Notes: generated by a model from the letters alone, not told the origin. A stretch of 64,000 bases of DNA from Extensimonas soli (GCF_029211265.1 NZ_JARGEL010000010.1:1-64000); one strand, 5' to 3'. Shown: positions 1-12,238, counted from the stretch's first letter. Made by a program: numbers and translations.

Positions 1-123
1 GCCGAAGATGTAGACTTATCCACAATCCAGACAGCCATTTGACCGTCAATTCAGTGGCTCAATTTTGGTTCGGAAGCCGGCTCACTTTGTTTCTGGAATC
101 AACACTCAGAGGTCGCGGCGCTG

Positions 124-423
124 GTGGCTGATGCCATCGACGGCTTGCACCACATCCTGCAAGGCTGCGAAAGCGGCCACACGACCAAGAAAGTTTGTGC
201 GGCGCTGCCAGGATTCTTGGTGATAGCCGCTGATGTGAGGCCACGAGACGGAAATGCCAGCAATGATGATGTAGTAGAGACCGGCGAATCGCCTAAGTCT
301 GATGCTGGTGAAGAGGTCAACCAGGTGATTGACATGGCCGAGTGCCTAAATTGGATCGGGAACACCATCGACGCGCACCTCAACAGTCAAGTACCCCCCC
401 GGCGAGCGCCTGAGAAGCACTGA
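124..423 (+). CDS. hypothetical protein, possibly the tail of a broken gene
   Basis: I do not recognise this reading frame. From a GTG at 124 it gives 99 residues with a balanced, protein-like composition (DVVETGESPKSDAGEEVNQV, then DMAECLNWIGNTIDAHLNSQ). The frame stays protein-like upstream of the GTG as far as a TGA at 40-42, and also before that stop to the window edge, so the gene may be the 3' part of a longer gene interrupted by a stop. The opposite strand (about 126-420) also reads as a plausible peptide, with one internal stop, so the coding strand is uncertain. No ribosome binding site is obvious. Base composition is less GC-rich than the neighbours, which fits a decayed or acquired fragment. 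Positions 424-540 hold nothing I can name. Confidence 0.3.
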   Translation: MADAIDGLHHILQGCESGHTTKKVCAALPGFLVIAADVRPRDGNASNDDVVETGESPKSDAGEEVNQVIDMAECLNWIGNTIDAHLNSQVPPRRAPEKH

Positions 424-540
424 CAGCAGCAAAGGTGGGAAGGTTGCTTAGCTCCATCAACTGAAGAAACAGTCCAATCAAGCACGCTAACGTCCAGCTA
501 CAGCCACGAAACCGATATGGTTAGAAAGATGGCCGGACAG

Positions 541-571
541 AAAAAAAGCCACCTTTCTGTGGCTTTTTTTC
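541..571 (-). terminator. intrinsic terminator after tRNA-Ser, bidirectional
   Basis: The hairpin AAGCCAC-CTTTCT-GTGGCTT is flanked by an A-run on one side and a T-run on the other, so it can act in both directions. On the minus strand it lies about 30 bases after the tRNA-Ser gene and would end the serS-tRNA transcript. On the plus strand it would end anything transcribed from the remnant frame at 124-423. Confidence 0.85.
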
Positions 572-600
572 TTCTAAATCAATGACTTAGAAAATATTTT

Positions 601-690
<90 letters not shown>

Positions 691-724
691 TTGGTGTCGA
701 AGCGCGCAATTCTAGCAAACTGTC

Positions 725-3466
<2,742 letters not shown>

Positions 3467-3486
<20 letters not shown>

Positions 3487-4138
3487 GCGCGGGCGCGGGC
3501 GCGGCGGCCGACGTGGGCTTGCGCGGCAGGCCCAGGCCCGCCAGGTACACGTCGAGCGTGGCGCTGCCGGCTTGCACGAGGTCGAAGCCCGCCGGGTCGA
3601 GCAGCCACTGGTTGACCAGCCCTTCGAGCAGCACCTGCAGCCCGAGCACGGCGGTATCGAGCGGCACGAGCGGTGTGACGGCGCGCACCGCGAAGGCTTT
3701 GGCGAGCGTCTGGCGGTTGCGCTGCAGGCACTCGGCGTGCACGCTCAGGTGGCGCGACTGCACGGCGCCGAGCTCGTCGACGTATTCGACCTTGTGCGTG
3801 GCGATCTGCAGCACGCGGCGCGTCTGCGCGTCGGTGGCGATCAGGTGCAGCACCTCGAGCATCACGGCGTGCAGTTCGGCCACGGGGTCTTGGGCTTGCA
3901 CGAGCTGCTCGTGCGCGAGCATTTGCTCCAGCGGCAGGCTCACGCGCTCCATCATGGCGTTGACGAGGTCGGCCTTGTCCTTGAAGTGCCAGTAGATCGC
4001 GCCGCGCGTGGCGTGCGCGGCCACGGCGATGTCGTTGAGCGAGGTGCGCGAAACGCCACGCGCCTGAAACAGTTGTTCGGCAGCATCGAGCAGGCTCTCC
4101 CGCGTGGCCTGCGCGTCGGCCTTGGTGCGTCTAGCCAT
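3467..4138 (-). CDS. TetR/AcrR-family repressor of the adjacent RND efflux operon
   Basis: This 223-residue DNA-binding repressor has the family's N-terminal helix-turn-helix at about residues 10-58 (ESLLDAAEQLFQARGVSRTS, then AAHATRGAIYWHFKDKADLV) and a C-terminal ligand-binding domain of AcrR/TtgR type. The ATG at 4138 begins MARRTKADAQATRESLLDAA; in-frame codons upstream run through the operator and are not coding. It is divergent from a complete RND efflux operon, and the intergenic space holds a palindrome matching the AcrR site, so it most likely represses both itself and the pump until a drug or metabolite binds. Its 3' end overlaps puuD. Confidence 0.9.
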
Positions 4139-4176
4139 CAAAAAACCCTCCACAGTGCGTGCCGATCGGGCGAATA

Positions 4177-4200
4177 TACATACATTCGCGGATGTATATA
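4177..4200. promoter_or_regulatory. AcrR-like operator palindrome
   Basis: The sequence TACATACATT-CGCG-GATGTATATA is an imperfect palindrome lying between the divergent TetR gene (start 4138) and the efflux adaptor (start 4359). Twenty of 24 positions agree with the operator known for Escherichia coli AcrR (TACATACATT-TGTG-AATGTATGTA). It is the obvious binding site for the neighbouring repressor. Confidence 0.85.
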
Positions 4201-4358
4201 TACTGCGCCGCTTCATGACGCGACCAGGCGCCTGAACAGGTGCTCACTTGGCATGTGGGATGCATGGCCTGGAATCGCAATGTCTTCCCATTTTTGCCGT
4301 GCTCGCTGGGTTCGCTGGCGGGTGGGCGACCGTCTGAATTTTTGATCGAAGGAACACC

Positions 4359-5681
4359 ATGCCTGCCTTGCGACACGCCGAGATTGTTCTTCCGTTTTCC
4401 TCCGCGACACCAGCGTGGCGTTTGCGCGTTGGGCTCATGGCAACGGCGGTGTGTGCCACCGCGCTGCTGAGCGCCTGCGGCAAGCCCGAGGCGCCAGCCG
4501 GTGCCGGTGCCGGTGCCCAGCGTCCGCCGCCCGAAGTGGGCGTGGTCACGGTGCAGCCCGGTGAAGTCGGCCTGGTGACCGAACTGCCTGGCCGCGTCGA
4601 GGCCTTCCGCATCGCGCAGGTGCGTGCGCGCGTGGCGGGCATCGTGCAAAAGCGGCTGTTTCGTGAAGGCAGCGACGTCAAGGCGGGCGAGCTGCTCTAT
4701 GCCATCGACCCTGCGCCCTACCAGGCCGCGCTGCAAAGCGCCGAGGCCGCGCTCGCGCGTTCGCAGGCCAATGTGCTGCAAGCCACGGCGCTGGCCGAGC
4801 GCTACAAGCCGCTCGTGGCCGTGAATGCCGTGAGCAAGCAGGACTATGACAACGCCGCGGCGGCGCAAAAGCAGGCCGAGGCCGATGTGGCCGCGGGCAA
4901 GGCGGCCGTGCAGACCGCGCGCATCAACCTGGGCTACGCGAGCGTCACGGCGCCGATTTCGGGGCGCATCGGGCGCGCGCTCGTGACCGAAGGCGCGCTC
5001 GTGGGGCAGGGCGAGGCCACGCAACTGGCCGTGATCCAGCAGATCAACCCCGTGTACGTCAACTTCACGCAATCGGCCACCGAAGTCATGCAGCTGCGCA
5101 ACGCCATGGCGGCGGGGCAGCTGCAGCGCGTGGGCAATGAAAACGCGGCGCGTGTGCGCATCGTGCTCGAAGACGGCAGCGAATACGCCCAGCCCGGCAA
5201 ACTGCTGTTTTCGGACCTGACGGTGGACCAGGCCACGGGCCAGATCACCCTGCGCGCCGAGGTGCCCAACCCCAAGGGCGACTTGCTGCCAGGCCTGTAC
5301 GTGCGCGTGCGCGTCGAGCAGGCGCAGTTGCCCAACGGCATCACGGTGCCGCAGCAGGCCGTCACGCGCACGCAGCAGGGCGACACGGTCACGGTGGTCG
5401 GTCCCGACGGCAAGCTCAGCCCACGCAAGGTCAAAGTCGGTGCGGCGCGCGGCAACCAGTGGGTGGTGCTCGACGGCCTCAAGGCGGGCGAGCAGGTCAT
5501 GGTGGACGGCTTCCAGAAGTTGATGATGCTGCCGCCGGGCACCCCCGTGAAGGCTGTGCCCTGGCAAGCCGCCGCGGCGGGTGGCGCCGGGGCCAGCGCG
5601 GGCGCAGCCTCCGGCGCGCCGGCAGCGCCAAGCTCCTCCCCGGCCAATGCGGCCAGCGCTCCCGCTGCGGCTCGCCAGTGA
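4359..5681 (+). CDS. RND efflux periplasmic adaptor lipoprotein (AcrA/MexA family)
   Basis: The adaptor links the inner-membrane pump to the outer-membrane channel. The 440-residue product has a lipoprotein signal with lipobox LLSAC, making Cys40 the lipidated residue. Then come the membrane-fusion-protein parts: N-terminal beta/lipoyl segment (PGRVEAFRIAQVRARVAGIV at about 74-93), alpha-hairpin coiled coil (about 115-185), second lipoyl half (ITAPISGRIGR-like VTAPISGRIGRALVTEGAL), and beta-barrel and membrane-proximal domains to about 400. The tail is Ala/Ser/Pro-rich. The ATG at 4359 has a GAAGGA site 6 bases upstream; a later ATG (residue 27) would also leave a signal peptide. It is the first gene of the operon behind the AcrR-like operator. 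Confidence 0.95.
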   Translation: MPALRHAEIVLPFSSATPAWRLRVGLMATAVCATALLSACGKPEAPAGAGAGAQRPPPEVGVVTVQPGEVGLVTELPGRVEAFRIAQVRARVAGIVQKRLFREGSDVKAGELLYAIDPAPYQAALQSAEAALARSQANVLQATALAERYKPLVAVNAVSKQDYDNAAAAQKQAEADVAAGKAAVQTARINLGYASVTAPISGRIGRALVTEGALVGQGEATQLAVIQQINPVYVNFTQSATEVMQLRNAMAAGQLQRVGNENAARVRIVLEDGSEYAQPGKLLFSDLTVDQATGQITLRAEVPNPKGDLLPGLYVRVRVEQAQLPNGITVPQQAVTRTQQGDTVTVVGPDGKLSPRKVKVGAARGNQWVVLDGLKAGEQVMVDGFQKLMMLPPGTPVKAVPWQAAAAGGAGASAGAASGAPAAPSSSPANAASAPAAARQ

Positions 5682-5713
5682 GCGCCAGTCGCTAACCAAG
5701 AGGAGCGCTCTTC

Positions 5714-8700
5714 ATGCCCAAGTTCTTCATTGACCGCCCGATTTTTGCCTGGGTGGTTGCCATTTTCATCATGGTGCTGGGTGGCGTGTCGATCACGCAG
5801 CTGCCCGTGGCGCAGTACCCCACGGTGGCGCCGCCGAGCATCGTGGTGTCATTTACCTACCCCGGTGCGTCCGCGCAGACGCTCGAAGACAGCGTGATCG
5901 CCGTGGTCGAGCGCGAGATGAACGGCGCCACCGGCCTCGCCTACATGGAGGCCGTGAGCCAGGCCGACGGCACGGGCACGCTGACGCTGAGTTTCGAGCC
6001 CGGCATCAACCCCGACATGGCGCAGGTGGACGTGCAAAACCGCCTCTCGCGCGCCACGCCGCGCCTGCCTGCGGCGGTGACCCAGCAGGGCGTGAAGGTG
6101 GACAAGTCGCGCTCGAACTTCCTGCAGTTCGCAATGCTTTCGTCCGATTCGCCGGACGTTACGCTTTATGACCTGACCGACTATGCGGCGCGCAACGTGG
6201 TGCCCGAGCTGCAGCGCGTGCCCGGCATCGGGCAGGTGCAGCTGTTCGGCGCGGAGCGCTCCATGCGCGTGTGGATAGACCCGGCAAAGATGCAGGGCTA
6301 CAACGTCTCAACCGCCGACATCGCCGCCGCCATTCAGGCGCAGAACGCGCAGGTGTCTTCGGGCAGCCTGGGCAACCTGCCCAACCTGAAGGAGCAGACC
6401 ATCACGGCCACCGTGGTGGTGCCAGGGCAACTCAGCTCGGTGGAGCAGTTCGGCAAGATCGTGCTGCGCGCCAACCCCGACGGCTCCGCGGTGCGGCTCA
6501 AGGACGTGGCGCGCATCGAACTCGGCGTCGAGGCCTACATGACTTCGGCGCGCCTCAACGGCAAGCCGGCCGCGGGCATTGGCATACAGCTCTCGCCCAG
6601 CGGCAACGCGCTCGCGTCGGCCAAGATGGTGCGCGCGCGGCTGCAGGAGCTGGAAAAGTATTTCCCCAAAGGGGTGCGCTGGAGCCTGCCCTACGACAGC
6701 TCCAAGTTCGTCTCGATCTCGATCGAGAAGGTGGTGCAAACGCTGTTTGAAGCCATCGTGCTGGTGTTCATCGTGATGTTCGTGTTCCTGCAGAACATCC
6801 GTTACACCTTGATTCCGACCATTGTCGTGCCGGTGGCGTTGCTGGGCACTTTCGGCGCTTTGCTGGCCATGGGCTTTTCGATCAACGTGCTGAGCATGTT
6901 CGGCATGGTGCTGGTGATCGGCATCGTGGTGGACGACGCCATCGTGGTGGTGGAAAACGTCGAGCGCATCATGAGCGAAGAGGGCCTGCCGCCGCGCGAG
7001 GCCACGCGCAAGGCCATGGGGCAGATCTCGGGCGCCGTGGTCGGCATCACCGTGGTGCTGGTGTCGGTGTTTTTGCCGCTGGCGTTCTTTGCGGGCTCTG
7101 TGGGCAACATCTACCGCCAGTTTTCGGCGGTGATGGCCGTGTCCATCGCTTTTTCGGCCTTTCTGGCGCTTTCGCTCACGCCGGCTTTGTGCGCCACGCT
7201 GCTCAAGCCCGTCGAGGCCGGGCACCACCACGAGAAAAAAGGCTTTTTCGGCTGGTTCAACCGCAGCTTCAACCGCAGCGCCAAGCGCTACGAAGGCTGG
7301 GTGGCCAAGCTCCTGCACCGCGGCGGCCGCATGATGATCGTCTATGTGGCCCTGGTGGCGGCCGCCGGCGTGCTCTACCTGCGTCTGCCCACTTCCTTCC
7401 TGCCCAATGAAGACCAGGGTTTCGCGCTCGTGAACATCCAGCTGCCGCCAGGCGCGGCGCTCAGCCGCACCGACGCCGTGGTGAAGCAGATCGAGGAGTT
7501 CATGCTCAAGCAGCCCGAGGTGGACAACATCGTGTCCGTGCAGGGCTTCAGCTTCTCGGGGCGTGGACAGAACGCCGGCCTTGCTTTTGTCACGCTCAAG
7601 GACTGGGCCGAGCGTCCAGGAGCCGAGCACAGCGTCGAAGCCATCGTGGGGCGCGCCATGGGGGCCTTCTCGAAGATTCGTGACGCCTTCATCTTCGTGC
7701 TGAGTCCGCCGCCGATTCCCGAACTCGGCACGAGCACGGGCTTTTCCTTCCGACTGCAGGACCGCGGCAGCAACGGCCACGATGCGCTCGTGAATGCGCG
7801 CAACCAGCTCCTGGGCATGGCCATGAAGAGCCCCGTGCTCACGGCCGTGCGCCCCGACGGCCTCGAAGACGCGCCGCAACTGCAGGTGGACATAGACCGC
7901 GACAAGGCGAGCGCGCAAGGGGTGAGCTTTGCGGCCATCAACAACGCCATTTCGGTGGCCTTCGGTTCGTCCTACATCAACGATTTTCCGAATGCCGGGC
8001 GCATGCAGCGTGTCGTCGTGCAGGCCGATGCGCCCGCGCGCATGCAGCCCAACGATATCCTCCAACTCACGGCCATTAACAGCCGGGGCAATCTGGTGCC
8101 GTTTTCCACCTTTGCCACGACGCGCTGGGTGACCGGGCCCATGCAGACGGTGCGCTACAACGGCTACCCCTCAATGCGCATCGCGGGCAACGCCGCGCCG
8201 GGCTACAGCACGGGGCAGGCCATGGCCGAGATGGAGCGCCTTGCATCACAGCTACCTGCGGGCTTCGGCTTCGAGTGGACGGGCCAGTCGCGCGAAGAAA
8301 AGATCGCCGGCTCGCAGGCCATCGTGCTCTATGCGTTTGCGATTCTGTCCGTGTTCCTGTGCCTGGCCGCGCTGTACGAGAGCTGGTCGATCCCGTTCTC
8401 GGTGATGCTGGTGGTGCCGCTGGGCGTGCTCGGCATGCTGCTGGCGGTGCTGTTGCGCAGCATGCCCAATGACGTGTATTTCCAGGTCGGCCTCGTGACC
8501 ATCATCGGTCTGTCGGCGAAGAACGCGATTTTGATCATCGAGTTTGCGAAAGACTTGCAGGCCGAGGGCCGCAGCGTGTTCGACGCCGCGCTGCAGGCGG
8601 CGCACCTGCGCTTCCGGCCGATTTTGATGACCTCCATGGCCTTCATCCTCGGCGTGGTGCCGCTGGCCATCGCCACGGGCGCGAGCTCGGCCAGCCAGCG

Positions 8701-8860
8701 CGCGATCGGCACGGGGGTGATCGGCGGCATGATCACCGGCACCTTCCTGGCGATCTTTTTCGTGCCGATCTTCTTTGTCGTGGTGCGCAGCCTGTTCAAA
8801 GGCGAGCCGCGCTCTGGGCAGGCCGCTCCCGCAGCCACCGAAGAACACAAGGACCACTGA
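5714..8860 (+). CDS. RND multidrug efflux pump, AcrB/MexB (HAE1) family
   Basis: This inner-membrane proton/drug antiporter expels diverse amphipathic compounds from the periplasm and inner leaflet. At 1048 residues it has the family's usual length. The start MPKFFIDRPIFAWVVAIFIM is the standard first transmembrane helix. The proton relay residues are visible: Asp407 and Asp408 in GIVVDDAIVVVENVERIM, the same numbering as E. coli AcrB, and the lysine in GLSAKNAILIIEFAKDL in the C-terminal half. The motif GFSFSGRGQNAGLAFVTLKD of the porter domain is also present. It starts 32 bases after the adaptor gene with an AGGAG site, and its stop lies 3 bases before the channel gene. Confidence 0.96.
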   Translation: MPKFFIDRPIFAWVVAIFIMVLGGVSITQLPVAQYPTVAPPSIVVSFTYPGASAQTLEDSVIAVVEREMNGATGLAYMEAVSQADGTGTLTLSFEPGINPDMAQVDVQNRLSRATPRLPAAVTQQGVKVDKSRSNFLQFAMLSSDSPDVTLYDLTDYAARNVVPELQRVPGIGQVQLFGAERSMRVWIDPAKMQGYNVSTADIAAAIQAQNAQVSSGSLGNLPNLKEQTITATVVVPGQLSSVEQFGKIVLRANPDGSAVRLKDVARIELGVEAYMTSARLNGKPAAGIGIQLSPSGNALASAKMVRARLQELEKYFPKGVRWSLPYDSSKFVSISIEKVVQTLFEAIVLVFIVMFVFLQNIRYTLIPTIVVPVALLGTFGALLAMGFSINVLSMFGMVLVIGIVVDDAIVVVENVERIMSEEGLPPREATRKAMGQISGAVVGITVVLVSVFLPLAFFAGSVGNIYRQFSAVMAVSIAFSAFLALSLTPALCATLLKPVEAGHHHEKKGFFGWFNRSFNRSAKRYEGWVAKLLHRGGRMMIVYVALVAAAGVLYLRLPTSFLPNEDQGFALVNIQLPPGAALSRTDAVVKQIEEFMLKQPEVDNIVSVQGFSFSGRGQNAGLAFVTLKDWAERPGAEHSVEAIVGRAMGAFSKIRDAFIFVLSPPPIPELGTSTGFSFRLQDRGSNGHDALVNARNQLLGMAMKSPVLTAVRPDGLEDAPQLQVDIDRDKASAQGVSFAAINNAISVAFGSSYINDFPNAGRMQRVVVQADAPARMQPNDILQLTAINSRGNLVPFSTFATTRWVTGPMQTVRYNGYPSMRIAGNAAPGYSTGQAMAEMERLASQLPAGFGFEWTGQSREEKIAGSQAIVLYAFAILSVFLCLAALYESWSIPFSVMLVVPLGVLGMLLAVLLRSMPNDVYFQVGLVTIIGLSAKNAILIIEFAKDLQAEGRSVFDAALQAAHLRFRPILMTSMAFILGVVPLAIATGASSASQRAIGTGVIGGMITGTFLAIFFVPIFFVVVRSLFKGEPRSGQAAPAATEEHKDH

Positions 8861-8863
8861 ACC

Positions 8864-10294
8864 ATGGCTTCGACCGTTTCCGTTCCTTCGCTGCGCTGGA
8901 GCGCGGCGCTGCTGGCCCTGGGGCTCAGCGCCTGCTCTTTGATTCCGACCTACGAGCGCCCTGCTGCGCCTGTGGCGCCGCAGTGGCCCAGCGTGCCTGG
9001 CGGCGCTCCAGCCCCCGTCGCCGACACGGCCAAGCCGCAGGCGGCGGACATCCGCTGGCAGGACTTCGTCAACGATGCGCGCCTGCGCTCCATCGTGGAA
9101 TTGGCGCTTGCCAACAACCGTGACCTGCGCGTCGCTGCACTCACGATAGAGCAGGCGCGCGCGCAGTACCAGATCAACCGTGCGAACCAGCTGCCCACCG
9201 TCAGCGCGGGCCTGACGGGCAGCTACCAGCCCGGCGCCAACGGCAACATGGCGCACGCCTACACCGTGGGCCTGACCATGGCGAGCTGGGAGATCGACCT
9301 GTTCGGGCGCCTGCAAAGCCTCAAGGAAGCAGCGCTCGCGCAGTTCTTTGCCACGCAAGAGGCGCGCAGCGCGGTGCAGACCAGCTTGATTGCCTCGGTC
9401 GTGAGCACCTGGCTGAGCCTGCAGACCGATGACCAACTGCTCGCGCTGACCGAGCGCACGCTGGCCACGCGCGAAGAGTCGCTCAAGCTCATCCGCATGC
9501 GCTTCGAGCAGGGCGTGGCGTCGGAGCTCGACCTGCGCCAGGCCGAATCGCTCGCCGCCACGGCGCGCGCCACGCTCGCGCAGCAAAAACGCCAGCGCGC
9601 GCTCGACTTCAACGTGTTCACCCTGCTCGTGGGCCAGGGCGTACCCGAGTCTTTGCTCGACACGCAGCAAGGCGTGCAATTCGTCGATGTGCCCGCGGGC
9701 ATGCCTTCCGATCTGCTCACGCGTCGCCCCGACATTCGCCAGGCCGAACAGCAGCTGATCGCGGCCAACGCCAACATCGGCGCGGCGCGCGCGGCCTTCT
9801 TTCCGCGCATTGCGCTCACGGCCTCCACGGGCAATGCGAGCAACCAGCTCTCCGACCTGTTCAGCGGCGGCACCTGGGTGTGGACGCAGGCCAACCAGAC
9901 CTTGCTGACCGTCTTCGACGCCGGACGCAACCAGGCCGGGCTCGATTCCGCCCGCGCGGGCCGCGAGATTGCCGTGGCGCAGTACGAAAAAGCCATCCAG
10001 ACGGCGTTCCGCGAGGTCTCCGACGCGCTCGCGGGCCGCGCGACGCTGGGCGACCAGGTGCAGGCGCTGCAGCAGCAGGTCGATGCGGCGCTGGTCAGCT
10101 ACCGCCTGTCCGACCAGCGCTACCGCAGCGGCGTGGCCAGCTACCTCGAACTGCTCGACGCCCAGCGCACGCTGTTTGCGGCGCAGCAGGCGCTTGCGCA
10201 GACGCAGCTCGCGCAGCGGCAGAACCAGGTGCTGCTCTACAAGGCGCTGGGCGGCGGCTGGAGCGAGGGCGAAGCCTCGGTGGCGAAAAACTGA
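8864..10294 (+). CDS. outer-membrane efflux channel lipoprotein (OprM/NodT family)
   Basis: This is the TolC-like trimeric channel of the tripartite pump. The 476-residue product starts with a lipoprotein signal ending LGLSAC, with Cys24 as lipidation site. Two outer-membrane efflux repeats follow (about 75-265 and 280-470), with the typical NRDLRVAALTIEQARAQYQI and TRRPDIRQAEQQLIAANANI segments and YRSGVASYLELLDAQRTL near the end. It starts 3 bases after the pump gene, completing a three-gene operon. The family name is firm; drug specificity cannot be read from sequence. Confidence 0.95.
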   Translation: MASTVSVPSLRWSAALLALGLSACSLIPTYERPAAPVAPQWPSVPGGAPAPVADTAKPQAADIRWQDFVNDARLRSIVELALANNRDLRVAALTIEQARAQYQINRANQLPTVSAGLTGSYQPGANGNMAHAYTVGLTMASWEIDLFGRLQSLKEAALAQFFATQEARSAVQTSLIASVVSTWLSLQTDDQLLALTERTLATREESLKLIRMRFEQGVASELDLRQAESLAATARATLAQQKRQRALDFNVFTLLVGQGVPESLLDTQQGVQFVDVPAGMPSDLLTRRPDIRQAEQQLIAANANIGAARAAFFPRIALTASTGNASNQLSDLFSGGTWVWTQANQTLLTVFDAGRNQAGLDSARAGREIAVAQYEKAIQTAFREVSDALAGRATLGDQVQALQQQVDAALVSYRLSDQRYRSGVASYLELLDAQRTLFAAQQALAQTQLAQRQNQVLLYKALGGGWSEGEASVAKN

Positions 10295-10306
10295 GCTTGC
10301 GCGCTG

Positions 10307-10329
10307 CGCTGCCTGCCGCTCAGGCAGCG
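10307..10329. terminator. perfect hairpin between convergent genes
   Basis: CGCTGCCTG-CCGCT-CAGGCAGCG is a perfect 9-bp hairpin between the efflux operon and the convergent EAL-GGDEF gene, overlapping the latter's stop codon. It has no T-run on either side, so if it terminates transcription it does so without the classical signal. Confidence 0.45.
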
Positions 10330-12188
10330 CGTGCCAGTTCCGGTGCGGCCTGCGTTGCGGCGGGGCTGGTGTGCACGGCGATGCCGCTCGCGGCCAGCTT
10401 GGCCTCGTGCTTGGCCAGGGCGGCCAGGTTGGCCACGTCTTCGGCGCGGTGCAGCGCACCTGGCGTGATGCGTGCCACACCGATCGACAAGGTGGTGCAG
10501 GGAAAAAAGCGGCGCACGCCGTCGCGGTCTTCGGCGTGGATGCCGCCGGCCTTGCGCGCGGCCTCGTCGAACAGCAAGAGGGCCTCGCGGGCGAATTCCG
10601 CCACGAGGTTCTCGCAGCGCTGCAGCCAGTCGCTGCTTTGGAACAGCAGCACGAAGTCGTCGCCCCCCACATGCCCGACGAAATCGCGGCGCGGGTCGCA
10701 GTGCGCCGTAGCCAGCCGGGCCAGCAGACGGATCATCTGGTCGCCGCGCCAGTAGCCGTAATAGTCGTTGAAGGGCTTGAAGTGGTTCAGGTCGGCGTAG
10801 CCGGCCGTGAATTCGGTGCCGTTGTCGAGCAGGCGCTGTATGTGCAGGCTGATGGGGATGTTGCCGGGCAGGAAGGTCAAGGGATTGGCGTGGCGCGCGG
10901 CCTCGATGCGCGTTTCCGTGACGGCGCGCACCAACTGGGCGCCCGTGCCCAGGCCCAGGTAGCGGCCGTTGTCGGTCACGATGTAGCCGTCGTTGAGGTA
11001 GCGCTGGTCCTGCGAGGTGAGGATGCCCATGAGTTGCTCCACGTCGCAGTCGAGTTCGACCACGCGCGGCGACGGATTGGCGAATGCCAGGCAGGGTTTG
11101 CGGCCATGCACCTCGCGGAAGTAGAGCATGGCGTAGCGGTTCATGAACTGCAGGCGGTTGATCAGCGCCAGCGGGCGCGTGCCTTCGACCACGGGCAAGG
11201 CGTGCAGGGTTGGATGCGCATGGAACAGCGCAGCGACGGCGTCGTTGCTTGCGTCGGGGCTGACGGTCGGCGCCTGCACCATGGGGATGCTGCGCAGGAT
11301 GCCAGGGCGGGCCGTTTGTCCAAGGTGGGGGAGTACGGCCACGTGCCGGTCTCGCAGCACGGCCAGCGCCGCATCCTCCAGGCAGGCACGCGGCGCTTGC
11401 ACCGGGCGGCCCAGCAGCCAGCCCTGGCCGAACGGAATGTCCAGGTCGCGCAGGGCGTGCAGGTCTTCGCGGGTCTCTATGCCTTCGGCAATCAGCTGCG
11501 TGCCGAACATCTCGGCGATGCCTTTGATGGCCTGCAGCATCTGCAGCTTTTCCGGGTGCGCGCTGATGGCGTGGATGAAATGCTTGTCGATTTTCACGAA
11601 GTCGGGCTTGACCTCGGACCACAGGCGCAGGCTGGAGCGGCCGTCGCCGAAGTCGTCGAGCGCCAGGCGTATGCCGCAGGCGTGCACGGTTTTGACGGCT
11701 TCGCGCAGTGCGGCCATGTCGGCCACGCGCTCGTGTTCGGTGACTTCGAGCACCAGCATGCGCGCCTTGCTCCCCATGCTGCGCACCGCCTGCGCGAGCT
11801 TGGTGCCGAAAATGGACACGCCCAGCACCAGCGCATCGGCGCTGATGTTGACGAACAGGCGCCCCGGCGCAGTGCCGGCGGGGTGCGTGGCCGCCCAGTC
11901 GCGCAGCGCGGTGAAGATGCAAAACAGCTCGAAGTCGGCCAGGACTTGCTCGCGCTGCGCCTGCTCCAGCAGCGCAAGGGGCGAGTGCCAGACGGTATCC
12001 TGCGGGCCGCGAATCAAGGCCTCGTGGGCATACACCCCGCCAGTGCGCAAGTCGCCCAAGGGCTGGAACACGCACTGCAGCGCACCCGTGCGCACCAGAC
12101 GCGCCAGCGTGCCCGTACCGTGGCGCAGCGCAGGGGAAAGCAGGGCCAGCATGGCCGCATGCCGAGCGGGCGGTGGTATGTGGGTCAT
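10320..12188 (-). CDS. EAL-CBS-GGDEF signalling protein (c-di-GMP phosphodiesterase type)
   Basis: The 622-residue product reads EAL domain (about 25-270), CBS-like middle (about 290-430) and C-terminal GGDEF domain (about 450-600). In the EAL domain the catalytic set looks complete: EAL at 56-58 in HEALIRG, VNISADAL, DDFGDGRSSL, KIDKHF and AEGIET, so c-di-GMP hydrolysis is likely. The GGDEF motif is GGDDF at 508-512, with Asp in place of the Glu, so cyclase activity is doubtful; such domains often bind GTP and regulate. There is no signal peptide or membrane helix. The start is uncertain: ATG at 12188 has no purine-rich site because a TGCCCC tandem repeat abuts it, and an in-frame ATG at 12245 would translate that repeat as Leu-Pro pairs (641 residues). 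Confidence 0.88.
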   Translation of the reverse strand: MTHIPPPARHAAMLALLSPALRHGTGTLARLVRTGALQCVFQPLGDLRTGGVYAHEALIRGPQDTVWHSPLALLEQAQREQVLADFELFCIFTALRDWAATHPAGTAPGRLFVNISADALVLGVSIFGTKLAQAVRSMGSKARMLVLEVTEHERVADMAALREAVKTVHACGIRLALDDFGDGRSSLRLWSEVKPDFVKIDKHFIHAISAHPEKLQMLQAIKGIAEMFGTQLIAEGIETREDLHALRDLDIPFGQGWLLGRPVQAPRACLEDAALAVLRDRHVAVLPHLGQTARPGILRSIPMVQAPTVSPDASNDAVAALFHAHPTLHALPVVEGTRPLALINRLQFMNRYAMLYFREVHGRKPCLAFANPSPRVVELDCDVEQLMGILTSQDQRYLNDGYIVTDNGRYLGLGTGAQLVRAVTETRIEAARHANPLTFLPGNIPISLHIQRLLDNGTEFTAGYADLNHFKPFNDYYGYWRGDQMIRLLARLATAHCDPRRDFVGHVGGDDFVLLFQSSDWLQRCENLVAEFAREALLLFDEAARKAGGIHAEDRDGVRRFFPCTTLSIGVARITPGALHRAEDVANLAALAKHEAKLAASGIAVHTSPAATQAAPELARAA

Positions 12189-12196
12189 GGGAGCGA

Positions 12197-12238
12197 GGGG
12201 CAGGGGCAGGGGCAGGGGCAGGGGCAGGGGCAGGGGCA
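12197..12238. repeat. hexanucleotide tandem repeat (GGGGCA)7
   Basis: Seven perfect copies of GGGGCA (TGCCCC on the coding strand of the downstream gene) lie 9 bases upstream of the ATG at 12188 of the EAL-GGDEF gene and 3' of an alternative ATG at 12245. Changes in copy number would alter either the leader and ribosome-binding region or an N-terminal Leu-Pro run, without shifting frame. Confidence 0.95.

Noticed and set aside
6308-8065. Long minus-strand open frame opposite the RND pump
   Set aside because: It is antisense to a clear AcrB homologue, is His/Arg/Gln-rich, and arises from GC-rich codon bias.
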